The notes beneath the pieces were generated by a model. It had not been told where the DNA came from and made no database searches. It worked only from the letters and a program-made list of their open reading frames with translations. The translations under genes were made by a program, and so were the position numbers. Shown here one piece after another: positions 48,290 to 59,781 of a stretch of DNA of 64,000 bases. Where the stretch lies: positions 68,555,439 through 68,619,438 of the forward strand of contig CM053272.1 in assembly GCA_028583415.1 (NCBI GenBank), in the 5' to 3' direction. This DNA comes from Protea cynaroides (taxonomy: Eukaryota > Streptophyta > Magnoliopsida > Proteales > Proteaceae). Within the stretch, counting starts at the first letter, position 1, and every line of letters begins with the position of its first letter.

Positions 48290-49860
48290 GTATAAATGCT
48301 GCCTTATGTTCCGCAGCAACAGATTCAGATTTGGAAGAAGAGTAACTTATAATAGAAGCTAGTAATGATCCAATTCAGCGAGAATTTATGGATGAACTTA
48401 TGGAGCAATAATTCGGTTACGTTGGGGCATTAAAGATCATCTCTAAATTGATGGATTAAGTAAAAGTAGAAATTTTGTTAGATCTGTATATAAGAACAAT
48501 GCAAGAAGATTTAGAGAAAGAAAAACCCAAACCTGACTTACTTTGGATGTGGAGACGGTACTCAGATACAAAGGTAGATTCTGAATACCTGAAGATAAAG
48601 ACTCGGATATTATGAAGAGCATAATGATAGTAGTCCATTGTACCCAATATTCAGTACAACCTGGATTACCAATATGTATCATGACCTGAAGAGATTGTAC
48701 TATTAAAGAGGGATGATAACAAATGTGGCTTAGTGCGTATTCCAGTGTCTGAATTATCAGCGAGTAAAGGCTGAAAGACAAAAACCAACATGGCTTACAA
48801 CAACAACTATTGGAACCAGTTTGAAAGTGGAACTGCATTACAATTAACTATGTCGCTGATTTGTCACTGACCACTGATCGGTTGACGCAGTTTGGGTATT
48901 TGTTGATCGCCTTATAAAGATAGCTCATTCCATTGCTATACGACCTCAGTATGCTTTGGAGCGGTTAACTAAGCTATATATGGATAATATTGCCAGATTG
49001 AATGGTATGCATGAGAGCTTAGTGTCGGCCAGAAGCTTATGCCTTATCTTGAAGTTTTGGAAGGATCTATAGGAAACAATGGGAACAAAGTTGAAGTTTA
49101 GTATCGCATTTTACCTTAAACCGACGGACAGTCGGGGCGGACTATACAAATCCTAAGAGATATGCCCCGAGTTTATGAAATTGATTTCAAGGAACTTGAG
49201 TTGAGAAGTTACCGTGAATTGAAGTTGCTATTAAGCTACCGTGTAAATGTCACCTATCAAGCACGGTACGGTAGAAATGTCAAATTCCTTTATTTTGGAA
49301 TAAAGTTGGTGAATGAAGAATTTTGAAAACCTAAGTCTAATGAAGAAAACTATCGAGTGGCAGACAAGATCAAAGAAAAGGGGCAGGATAGCTCAAGATG
49401 TCAGAAGAGACACCAAGACCTTGAGTTCGCCATAAGGGACAAATGTTCTTGAAGAAATCACTTATGCGTAGTTTGAAACGATTAGACAAGAAAGGAAAGT
49501 AGTATTCTATATATGCGTCGAATCTTATAAACTCTGGAGAGACGTAGAAAAGTTGCATAACAATTAGCGTTACCGCTATCCATGTCTAGTGTGCATGATG
49601 CATTTCGTATGTCTCTATTGAAGAAATATATTGGAGATCCATATCAAAGGTATTGACCACGGAAGCACTGGATTAGATAGAATGTTTAACTATTGAAGTG
49701 GTACCAGCCTAGTTCACTAGTGGAAAGGTACAATATTTCCAAAACTGGGATAATTATTATATGAAGATAATCTGACGAAGACAAGACATGGAGAAGATGG
49801 CATGGAAAGAAGAAGATGCAATGCAGAAATAGAATTCCCACCTATTGACTCCGAAGTAAA
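48290..49860 (+). pseudogene. Element A integrase and chromodomain remnant
   Basis: Integrase pieces near 48900-49020 (ALERLTKLYMDNIARLN-type), FSIAFYLKPTDSR-type near 49095, and a tail to 49640. The chromodomain end (WKEEDAM-type) is at about 49800. Many stops; a long minus-strand frame here (48443-48838) is accidental. Confidence 0.75.
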
Positions 49861-49863
49861 TTC

Positions 49864-49959
49864 AAATTTTGACGACAAAATTTATTTTAAGGATGGGGGA
49901 GTTGTAAGATCCGTACTTTCAAATTTCGAGGACGAAATTTCTTTTAAGGGTGGTGGAGT
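49864..49959 (+). other. Element A polypurine tract, duplicated
   Basis: TTTTAAGGATGGGGGAGTTG with the start of an LTR (TGTAAGATCCGTAC) is followed about 50 bp later by a second TTTTAAGGGTGGTGGAGTTG leading into the real 3' LTR at 49960. Element C has a single copy. Confidence 0.8.
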
Positions 49960-52329
49960 TGTAAGACCTGCACGCCACGAACCTGGCCTAACCTTATATT
50001 TTGTGTCGGGACCCGTCTACATATCATGGTCGAGCCAAGTGGACCAAATGTGTGAAGAAAAACCAAGACCCAATATGAAAATTTACCCAAAAATAATCAA
50101 AATGAGGGTAGGGTCGCAGGTTTTAACAGGCAGGTCCGACCCTCCCATCGACCCTCACCATCGACCCTCAACCATGGGTCGCAGGGTCTGTGAGTTGTCC
50201 GACCCTCCCATCGACCCTCCCATCGACCCTCGGTATTCGAGAAAAACAGCACGAACCAAAAATTGAGAAACCTTCCTAATTTCAATTGGAACCTTTCCTA
50301 AACTCAATGGGACTTATTTTGGAGGTTTTGCCCTATAAATAGGACGTCCCTCAGCCTCTTTCACTCCTTTTACAATCCTAATTGGATTGAGAGAAAGAGA
50401 AGAGAAGGAAGAGAAGAAGAGAAGGAAAACTTGAAGAAAAGGCTAAGGAAGAAGAGGAAATTCAGAGGAACTCTGAATCTCAGCAAAACTAAGGTATGAA
50501 TACATTCTCCATGATTTATTTAAGACTTTAGAATGGTTTATGAAGAGGATATGACTTAGAAGAAACCCAAATCATCCATCCATGGTTAGGTTTTCATGGA
50601 AAACCATGGAGGAGATCATTAAAACCATGTAGGTGAATAAAGTATAGTTCTAAACCATAGAACATGTATAGAATCGATTGTGGAAGTAAGCCATAGGACC
50701 CAACCATGAAAGAGAGAACGAAATCTGATATTTTTGACTCAAACCATGGAGGGTCGCACCTAGGGTCGATGGCAGATCCGACCCTAGCATCGACCCTCAG
50801 TGTTCGGGAAGTTCAGATTAGGGGGAGGGTCGCACCCAGGGTCGATCATGACTCCGACCCTATCTCCGACCCTCAGTTAACAGCATGGGTTTTAAATTCA
50901 GAATTAATTCTAATTAAATTCTATTGACTTTGTTAGGTCTTCTAGCAATATAATAACGTTATAAAGGTGATTCTAAAGCTTGGAAGATGATCTATTAACA
51001 AGCTAAGGTGAGGAAACAAGACGTAAACTAATTGGTTAATAATAAATTGTTTTATTTCTTGAGTCCAATGCCATATTGATTCTATGCGTGTATGCTTGTA
51101 TGTGCATTTAACATGTCATCCAATATTTCTAATATTTGTTCATGCATATTTACTTTATTGTTTATAACATGATGATGATGATGATGATAGGAATAGGCAT
51201 GTGAATGTTTGTGTTTGGCTAGTGTATATGGTGCGGGTAGGGATGGTATCAACCGGTACAGCCATGACCGTTCTTCATGGGGTGTATATTGTGCCATGGT
51301 CTATTCAAGTCATGTCCACTAAGCAAGTGTTAGTGTGCTTGATGCGCGGGGAGCATCAGGTGGAGGACGTGGCATTGTGGTTCAGCCTGGTCACCAGACT
51401 CTAGCTCTATCTCTACTCAAGTTTTGTCCACTAACATCGTCGTATCGCCATTACCTTAGCGGAACTATATGTCGTAGGGTATCAGGGGGGGGACGTGGCA
51501 TTGTGGTTCAGCCTGGTCACCAGACCCTAGCTCTATCTCTATGGATGTATTGAGGGATGCTGGGGTGAGGCCTTGGATACATTGTTTGACATTAGGGTTG
51601 GTTAGTTGCGAGCCCAGTTTGCAAGCCCTCGCCAACAGGGGCTTACGTGTTGGTATGGGCAACCGGTACAGCCATGCCATTTTCATGGGATGTATATTGT
51701 CCATGGTGGGTGCATGTGGGGCGACGATGCCATTTCCATTGGGCGTTTCCACACACTCGTGTATAGAGGTGCGGCGGCCACCTATCCTTTCTATAGCACA
51801 TTGCAAACTTATATACCAGACCAAAGATATGAATTGACTGCATGCATATGTATTGTTGCATTGTTTTGTTTTCTCACTGAGCTCAAGTTGGAGAGCTGAC
51901 CCTCGCGTGTGCAATTTTTTTTAGTTTCTGATGTTGCAAGTACTATGATTGAAGATTATGTTGACACGCCAACATATGAACATGTAGCGGCTATGGTGAG
52001 CAAGCTGTGGATGACGAACATGGTTCGTTAAGCGAGCGTTTCAGCGGTGGATACGTTTAGTGTTTAGTTTTCGTATTTGGATATTGTAATATGTATTAAA
52101 TTATGTTTTTGGTTACTTGAAAATAAATGGAATATTAATTATTTATCATGATTAGACCTCAGTTCATTATCTGTAAGACTTTTGCTATTTACTTTATTAC
52201 CTCTGATTAATGTGGAATGTGTTTTGGTTTTTCATATGTGGGATAGTCTATTTTGAGATCCTGGTTGAACCGTTGGTTTATTGACGGTTCATCACACCTT
52301 TCTGGTTGGTGCAGAATTGGGGTGTGACA
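49960..52329 (+). repeat. Element A 3' LTR (2370 bp)
   Basis: TGTAAGACCTG to GGTGTGACA, same length and layout as 41859-44228. Confidence 0.92.
51939..52060 (+). other. LTR exon-like frame, element A right LTR
   Basis: Same frame and same one-base deletion as at 43838; the terminal TAG (52058-52060) is kept, and the acceptor has changed from GCAG to GCAA. The shared deletion shows that it predates this insertion. Confidence 0.5.
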
Positions 52330-52334
52330 GTCGA

Positions 52335-52558
52335 AAACATCGACCGTAGGGTCCTGGATTAGTGACCTTTGTTTCTTACCTTATGGTTGACCATACCTAC
52401 CCAGGTATTAGACCATATGCATACTTTTGAGCATTTTTAACTCGATTCATACCTGGTTTTGTGATCCATCTACACACGGTCGGTCCACTTGGTCCTGCAA
52501 TAATGGAAAGACCTAGCACAACACGGTTAGACCAAGTTCGTGGAGTGCGAGTCTTACA
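52335..52558 (-). repeat. Element B 3' LTR, piece 3
   Basis: Continues the B LTR after element A and ends GAGTCTTACA. Next to it the interior begins with the purine-rich strand of the polypurine tract (52559-52567 read in reverse). Confidence 0.85.
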
Positions 52559-52569
52559 ACTCCCCCCTA

Positions 52570-54230
52570 CATAAATTTCATCCTCGAAATTTACACATAC
52601 CTTTCGTGTCGAATAGGTGAGGATATTGCTTCCGCATTGAGTTTTCTTCTTCCCATGTAATTGATTCCACCTTTTGGCTTCTCCAAGTAACTTTAACATA
52701 ATAGATGTCACGGTTGCAAAGACGTTGAACCTTCTAGCTAGTGATTTCAAATGGTACCACTTCAAATGTTAACTCATCAGTCAAATCCAGTGGATCTGTT
52801 GTTAACATGTGTGTTGGATCTCTGACATACTTCTTCAGTTGTAAGATATGGAATACATCATGTACACTAGACATTGATGGTGGTAGTGCTAACTGATATG
52901 CTACCTTTCTATGCCTAGCTAGAACTTCATAAGGTTCAATATATCTGGGACATAGCTTTTCCTTCTGTCCGAACCTTTTTAAACTACGCATAGGAGATAT
53001 TTTCAAAAATACCTTATCACCTATGGTAAATTCAAGATCTCTTCGTCGATTGTCCGCATATTGCTTTTGATGGTTCTAAGCTGTTTGGACTCTTTCCTTG
53101 GTGATGTCAACTACTCGACATGTCTCTTCAACAAACTCTAGTTCAAGAACACTACCCTCTCCAACTTCTTTCCAAAACAAAGGAGTTCGACAATTTTTAC
53201 CAGACAGTACTTCAGAGGGTGACATCTGTATTATAGCTTGATAGCTGTGGTTATAAGCGAACTAGACCAATGGTAACTTCTCATCCCATGATCCCTTAAA
53301 ATCAATTACACAAGCTCGGAGCATGTCTTCTAAAATTTAAATGGTGCGATCCGACTGTCCGTCTGTCTGAGGATGGAATGCGGTACTAAACTTCAATGTT
53401 GTACCCATAGCCTTCTGTAATCCTTCTCAAAACTTTAAGGTAAAGTGTGGGTCTTTGTCAGACACAATGCTTTCAGGTACACCATGTAATCTGACAATAT
53501 TATCCACATACAGCTTAGCTAATCTCTCTAGTGTATACTGAAGTCGTATAGCTATGAAACGAGCTGTCTTAGTCAAACAATCTACGATCACCCAGACTGC
53601 GTCAACTACTCTGGAAGTCAAAGTTAACCCGGTGACGAAGTCCATAGTGATACAGTCTCATTTCCATGTTGGTTCTGGTAGTGGTTGCAATAAGCCTACA
53701 AGCCTTTGCCTTTCAGCCTTTACCAGTTGACAATTCAGGCACTACAATACAAACTTAGCTACATCTTCTTTCATTCCCCTCCACCAATATAGTTTTTTCA
53801 GATCATGATACATCTTTGTACTTCCATAATGTACCGAATAAGCGGTGGTGCGAGCTTTCTTCATTAGTCTATGTCTAATATCTAAATCTTCATTCTCAGG
53901 AACACATACTCTCCCTTTGTATCTTAATACTTCTTCAGAATCCAAAGTGAAGTCAGGGTTGGTCCTACCTTTTCAAGGTCTTCTTTCATTGTTCTCAAAT
54001 AGGGGTCTAACTGAATAGCTGTTTTCACTTCATTTATCAGATCAGGTACAATCTTTAATGTAGCAAACATGTTTGAGAATCGATGAATAAACCCCCAGTT
54101 CATTGTTCCATCTGAAGAATCAAGCACGAACTGCTCATTGTTGCAATTAAATACTTTTTTGGCATCACACATTACAGCATTAGTATTAGCTTCTTCCTGA
54201 GGTCTTATCATTGCTTTTTTACTTAGTGCA
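52570..54230 (-). pseudogene. Element B integrase and chromodomain
   Basis: In reverse: MDFVTGLTLTSRVVDAVWVI and KTARFIAIRLQYTLERLAKL with IVSDKDPHF (53427-53645) give the integrase core; FSTAFHPQTDGQ follows. The tail DLEFTIGDKVFLKIS and LCPRYIEPYEVL is at 52900-53020, and LALPPSMSSVHDVFHI after it. A chromodomain (NRDIYYVKVTWRSQKVE) reaches about 52600. Stops near 53425, 53345 and 52735 and several frame changes break it. Confidence 0.88.
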
Positions 54231-54239
54231 TCAGCAACT

Positions 54240-55600
54240 ACATTAGCCTTCCCTGGATGATACTGGATATCTCAATCATAATCCTTCAGTAATTCCAACC
54301 ATCTCCTCTATCTCATGTTCAACTCTTTCTGATTGAAAAGATGAGTAAGACTCTTATGATCTGATTTAATCTAAAATTTCTCTCCATACAAATAATATCT
54401 ACATATCTTGACAGCATGTACTACTGCTGCTAGTTCTAAGTCATGAGTAGGGTAGTTCTTTTCATGAGTCTTTAATTGTCTAGATGCATATGCAATCACT
54501 TTCTCTCCTTGGATGAGAACCCATCCCAAACCTAACCCAGACGTATCGGTGTACAAGGTAAATGGTTGTCCTAGGATCAGAATAGTCAAGATGGGAGCTG
54601 ATATTAATCTTTCCTTCAATGTTTGAAAACACTCTTCACACTTGTCTGTCTAAACAAACTTTTCTCCTTTCTTAGTCAGACTGGTGAGTGGTATTGCGAT
54701 TCTAGAGTAATCTTCTACGAATCATCGATAATAACCAGCTAAACCTAAGAAACTTCTGATTTCTACAATGTTCTTAGGTGCTTCCCATTTCACAATAGCT
54801 TCAATCTTGCTAGGATCCTTTAATTCCTTTAGCTAATACAACATGGCCTAAGAAAGCAACTTCATTTAACCAGAATTCATACTTTATAAATTTAACATAA
54901 AACTTCTCTTTTCTTAGTCCCTGTAGAGTGGCTCTTAGATTTGTGATATGAATTTCTTTGTCCTCAGAGTAAACTAGTATGTCGTCAATGAATACGAAGA
55001 CTGACGTATCCAACATATCGTAGAATACTCGATTCATAAGTTCCTTAAAAGTTGCAGGTGATTTAGTCAATCCAAAAGACAATTAAAAATTCATAATGTT
55101 CATATCTGGTTCTAAAGTCTGTCTTTGGAATATCACCTTCCTTAATCTTCAATTAATTATTTCCTGACCGAAGATTAATTTTGGAGAACAGTTTGGAACC
55201 TTGCAACTGGTCGAATAAGTCATCGATCCGAGGCAACGGATACTTGTTCTTGATCGTGAGCTTATTCAATTCTTGATAATCTATACAAAGTCGAACGCTA
55301 CCGTCCTTCTTTTTCATGAACAATACCAGCGCTCCCCATGGTGATATACTAGGTCGAATATCACCCTTGTCTAACAATTCTTGTAATTGTACCTTCAGTT
55401 CCTTCAGTTCAGTAGGAGCCATCCGATAAGGTGCCTTAGATACTGGTACGGCTCCGAGGATAAGGTCTATGACGAACTCTGTCGCTCGATCAGGTGGCAA
55501 TCCTAGTAATTCCTCAGGAAATATATCTGGAAATTCACGCACAACTTCAATATCTTCTATTTGTGGTGCTTCCTTGGTTAGGTAGACCACGGACACTAGA
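54240..55600 (-). pseudogene. pol: Element B reverse transcriptase and RNase H
   Basis: The frame 55596-55153 holds FPDIFPEELLGLPPDRATEF, SKAPYRMAPTELKELKVQ, KKKDGSVRLCIDYQELNKLT and FSKINLRSG. RT resumes at 55082 with the intact active site VFIDDILVYS (Asp-Asp near 54990). RNase H (54619-54371) shows YTDTSGLGLGWVLIQGEKV and THDLELAAVVHAVKI. Breaks lie near 55150, 54810 and 54360. It is the least damaged pol in the window. Confidence 0.9.
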
Positions 55601-55611
55601 TACCCAATTCC

Positions 55612-56045
55612 TCATTTCTCAAGGCATCTCTTTCCCTTTAATGCCGAAAGAATGAGGGAAAGTTTGGTTCCTGTAAAACGAAACTCTACACCTTCCTTGT
55701 CTTTGAATGTCAATTTCTTTTTTGCACATAATAGGTTTGCAGAGTGCAGGGCTAACCAATCCATTCCTAAGATAACGTTGAAGTCTGCCATCTCAAGTTG
55801 GATTAAGGTTGCATCCATAGTCTTCTCACCGATAATAACTGGACATGGTCCATAACCTTGGTTTAGTTCTACTTTCAATCCCATAGGTGATCGTACAAGC
55901 AGTTTGCAGTCTAAAGATATGAGGGGTATACTTAACTTCTTTCCAAACAACATAGATATAAAAGAATGAATAGCCCCAGAGTCAAAGAGTACTCTGGTGG
56001 GTATGCCATTAATAGGTATGATACTTGTGATTCGGTTTAATTTAG
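55612..56045 (-). pseudogene. Element B aspartic protease
   Basis: LFDSGAIHSFIS with an intact DSG triplet at 55974-55985, then VELNQGYGPCPVIIGEKTMD and MADFNVILGMDWL. A stop (near 56050) separates it from gag. Confidence 0.85.
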
Positions 56046-57385
56046 TCTACATGCTCACACAAGGTAGTACAAAACAAAAAGGTTGAATCATACCTGTGAC
56101 CACATCTGGTGATGTGGCAGCATCCTCAGAAGTAATTGCATAAACTTTTCCTTGTTGTAGCTGCTTCCTTGGCTTAGGACACTCTCTTGAATAATGTCAT
56201 ATTTGATCATAATTGATGCATTTGACTCCAGCATTACCCTGCTTCTGCTGAGGTTGGATTGTCGGGGTAGTCTTGGCTGTAGCATTAAAGCCTTGAGTAC
56301 GGAAGGGTTTGAATGTCTTTGAGTTCTCTCCATTATATGTATTTCCATTAGGCCTCTTTATACTTCTGTTATGAGTAAAGTAACTCTCTCTCTGGCTCGA
56401 TTTTAGCACTCGAGCAATCTGTACTGCTTTATTATAAATCCTTTTTTTCCAACCCCAATACATACTCGTGATGTTTCTCCTAAGTCCCATGACGAACCTT
56501 TGGGTTTTGGTATTTTTCTCCTACATGCTAGAGGGCTCAAAGAAAAATAGCTCTTCGTTACACTGCTGATAAGCGTCTACAGATATTTGTCCCTGATACA
56601 GACTTAAGAAACTCCTTTTCCGTTGCATCTCTAAAACTCCTAGGAAAATACTTCTCAAAGAAAGCTTCTTTATAGATAGCCCTGGTCAGTTGGGTGTGCT
56701 TGGTCAGCAGATAACTTCGAGTGAATTTCCACCAGTGGTGTGCATCACCTTTCAGCATAAATGTGGCACATAATACTTTCTCCTCTTCATTTACAGTCAT
56801 CATCATAAAGTTCTTTCCATCTCGTCAATCCAGTGAGCTGGCCATAGAGGATCTGACGGCTTACCAGTGAATTCCTTTGATTTTATCTTCAGAAAATGCT
56901 CGATCAGCCTAGAATGGTCTAGCTGATATTGTGCATATGCTCCATACATAGGCAGTTGGTACTGATAGTTACCCAGGTTATATCCGCCTTGCGGTGCCTC
57001 AGTATTCTACACTTGAGCTTGTACCACTGGCATTTGAAGTGCTTCGGGTACTGTATTGCTACCACCAGGTACAGTACTAGCTTGCCCTACAGGTATAGGT
57101 GTTGTGTTTACAGCTGGGGAAGCAATTCCCATAGCAGCTTGCATGTTGGCTTCCATTTGCTGTATATGCTGCACTTATTGTGCTAGATTCATCACCACAG
57201 TAGCCAAATCCGTAGGTAGTGCAGGTAAGCTGGTTGGGTTGGCTTGATGAACATCTTGAGGCACAGTACCTTGATTCCCAACATTTCCTTCCTGTCCTTC
57301 CTAACCTTCGTTTGTCATTGGTCCCCATAGGTGGGAGAGGTGGGTTTGCATTCTGTCTCCTTCTACTAACTCTATGCCCAGCCAT
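56046..57385 (-). pseudogene. gag: Element B gag
   Basis: ATG at 57385 (MAGHRVSRRRQNANPPLPPM, a basic start like D gag). Capsid region pieces include EEEKVLCATFMLKGDAHHWW (56760-56700). The zinc knuckle near 56200 is damaged: CINYDQI then a stop, HYSRECP, so the second Cys and the frame are lost. Several frameshifts. Confidence 0.82.
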
Positions 57386-57539
57386 TTAATTTCTTGGATG
57401 AAGTAGTATTTGAAAGGCTACACATGTGAAACAAGATATGATGGTAGTATTGGGTTAGTCTTACAATGGAAAGTGAGAGAAGAAACAAAATCAACAGGTA
57501 AAAGTTCGAGTAGAATAAAAAATCAGACAATAGTCAGTC

Positions 57540-57680
57540 ATACGGTCGATAGCCTATGGTCGCATGTTGTGCGACCATAGGTTCGACTATCAAAACCCTG
57601 GCAACTTCCCAGGACCCTATGGTCGATCATACAATCGATCACACGGTCTCATGTTTTGGTCGAATTGCGCGATCATATGA
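57540..57680. promoter_or_regulatory. TATGGTCG motif block between gag and antisense gene (element B)
   Basis: TACGGTCGAT, CTATGGTCGCA, TGCGACCATAGG, CTATGGTCGATC and related words, with an ACTTCCCAGG anchor like those in the LTR blocks. The word is the same as in the B LTR blocks (61190-61350, 61863-61990). It lies about 165 bp before the predicted 5'UTR intron of the antisense gene. Confidence 0.6.
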
Positions 57681-57844
57681 TTCAAAATTAGGTTTTTAAA
57701 CCTATTTTTCAAGATTTCCCTCTCATTTCTCCTTTTTTCTCCTACGGTCTCAACTCAGCTCACCACCACTAAGTTGCTACAGTATCAATCGTATGAACTT
57801 GGTGATTTTTCCATCAATTGACGAGTTACATTCTATTCCTCGAG

Positions 57845-58231
57845 GTATGTTCTCTACTCTTTTCCCCTTTTCAAGCTTTCATACATAGGTTTTTATCATT
57901 TATAAAGTTTCCTTCTAATTAATATTTCTCGGACCGTAAAACCTTGATTTTTATTGGGGGCTTTTGCCACTAGCTACCCAACGGATGAAAGGCCTCAAGA
58001 AAATTTGGGTTTCATTGGTTGATTTGATAGAAATTTGAAAATTCCTAGTTTTGACCTAAATTTTGGGGTTTTTCCCAATTGTCAAAATTCTTCAAATCAA
58101 GTCTACCTAGTTAAGATTTCCCATTGTATGAGCCTTGTAGGATGGTTTGGGACCTATGTTCCCCATTTTACGTTGTTGTGTTGTCAAATTTTAAATTTTC
58201 TAACTTGTTTTCTTCTTTTCTTTTCTTGCAG
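57845..58231 (+). other. Predicted 5'UTR intron of the element B antisense gene (387 bases)
   Basis: Donor CTCGAG|GTATGT and acceptor TTTTCTTTTCTTGCAG|, T-rich in between, ending five bases before ATG 58237. Same arrangement as the shorter intron in D. Confidence 0.65.
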
Positions 58232-58236
58232 TCATC

Positions 58237-59443
58237 ATGGTTCGCACCAAGGTTCCTCGAATCCATAACCCTAATCGCTTCAGCTCTGTTGAAGCAGAGG
58301 TTCAATATCCTCGGTTTGATCGAAAGAAAGTGAAAGGGGGTCAATGTGTGAACTTTGCCCATTTAGCCATGTTTGATGTGGAGAGGGCATAGGAGATATG
58401 GGCTAGCTTCCAGTGATTTTGTTCAAGTCATGCACCCGTCCGGAGTTGGTAAAGCAATTCTACTGTCACCTACAAGTAGAGGGTAACCTAGAGGATGTAG
58501 ATAAGGGTAGAGAGCTTCGGATCATCAGTTGGGTGAAAGGGGTTCCTATCTCTTTCAATTGTCAGGAGTTGGCTAATCTCCTGGGCATTTCCAATGATGG
58601 GCAGTTGGTTTATTATGCACCAAGGGAGCCCTAGTTCCTATCTACAAAGGTGCATGCAGAGATAGACAATCAGATTCTTTGGGACGACCACTAGGAAATG
58701 AAGGCGGTTAACTTGCATCTAGAGCCACGGGTCTAATGTAAGATATCCAACACAATTTGATCCCTCAAGGTGGACACTACGAGATGGTCTCTCAGTTGAC
58801 TCAGTACCTATTGTACTATATATGTACTAGGCAGCCTGTCTGTCTCCCGTACATCATCCTCCGGACTATTTACAGAGCTATGTTGCCTGACTCGAGAGGT
58901 AACATGCCCTATGGACGGCTGATCTCCACCTTGCTCATGCGTCTATAGGTGAACCTAGAAGAAGAGAGGATTTTTGAGGACACCTTCTCAGCTGACTTGG
59001 ATTGGGAGGCCATTAATAGGATGGGCATGAGAGAGATACAGGTCAATGATGACGAGAGGAATTCTATGAGATGTCCTCTCACTCAGGTAGAGGCAGTAGA
59101 TGCAGAGGCGGCAGCAGCAGCAGCAGCAGAGGCATACGAGAGTGAAGATGAGGATGATGATAGGATGTACATGGATGTAGATGCCATCCCTCCTCCATTA
59201 CCACATCATTCTACAGGAGCTAGCCCTTCTCGGGCTTCTCATTCATCTGGCCCTTCATGTACACCACCAGATGACATGATGGGGCTGCTACATGAGATTC
59301 GGGAGGCCTAGTGTGCTACCGATCCGCGGGTAGGAGAGATCCTAGCTGCTCAACGCTCTACAGACCAGCGGATAGTGGATATGGCAGCTAGTCTCCGAGT
59401 GACCCAGACTCAGGGTAGCCTGGCTCACGAGAGTATATGCTGA
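58237..59443 (+). pseudogene. Antisense extra gene of element B (putative plant transposon protein family)
   Basis: Opposite strand to B gag-pol, between gag and primer site. Starts MVRTKVPRIHNPNRFSSVEA; an in-frame TAG near 58390 and later stops break it. Conserved pieces: RPELVKQFYCHL, RIISWVKGVPISFNCQELAN (58440-58630), then GGHYEMVSQLTQYLLYYIC and CLPYIILRTIYRAMLPDSRG (58757-58948), an Ala/Glu/Asp-rich linker (59090-59170), a Pro/Ser stretch, and a possibly coiled C-terminal tail (QRSTDQRIVDMAASLRV) ending TGA 59441-59443. The order and spacing match the D gene. No catalytic motif; a DNA-binding or regulatory role is only a guess. Confidence 0.75.
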
Positions 59444-59766
59444 GGACTATGATCGAGATCGTGAGGCACCTCCTCCTCTAGCACCCCCTAGCTCCATTAT
59501 TGTCCCATTATCTTCTTTTTTTTTATTCTACTGGGTAACTGTCCGGAATGTGGACTGTACTCTGATTCGGATATACATTTGTGTTATTCCCCTTTGATAT
59601 ATATAATTCCTTTCTCATTTACTTATGTGCATTCTTCTCTTTCTTAGTTTATGTCTCAAACAACACAAGTGATTATAGTGTGTTCTTATTACAGTTTTTA
59701 ATTTTATCCTAACTCAGTTCATGACTCATGTGGAAGTAGTTAGGTCAATAACTAGAACCTGAGAGA
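59444..59766. other. Element B leader between antisense gene and primer site
   Basis: AT-rich, no frame. It would be 3'UTR of the antisense gene and 5' leader of the element at once. TCCTAACTCAGTTCATGA (59707-59724) is shared with A and C. Confidence 0.5.
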
Positions 59767-59779
59767 GCTCTGATACCAA
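59767..59779 (-). other. Element B primer binding site (tRNA-iMet type)
   Basis: Minus-strand TTGGTATCAGAGC, two bases from the LTR. Confidence 0.9.
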
Positions 59780-59781
59780 GA

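Larger units (their letters stand above)
41859..52329 (+). mobile_element. Element A: full-length plus-strand chromovirus copy nested in the B LTR
   Basis: LTRs 41859-44228 and 49960-52329 are each exactly 2370 bp, flanked by a perfect GTCGA duplication (41854-41858, 52330-52334). In the first 375 bp I count about 13 differences; elsewhere fewer, so roughly 97 percent alike. Primer site 44231-44243, polypurine tract 49945-49959. Despite these sound ends, gag-pol is full of stops and frameshifts, and there is no antisense gene. With its shared RT frameshift with C it looks like a dead element moved by another's proteins. Confidence 0.93.
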
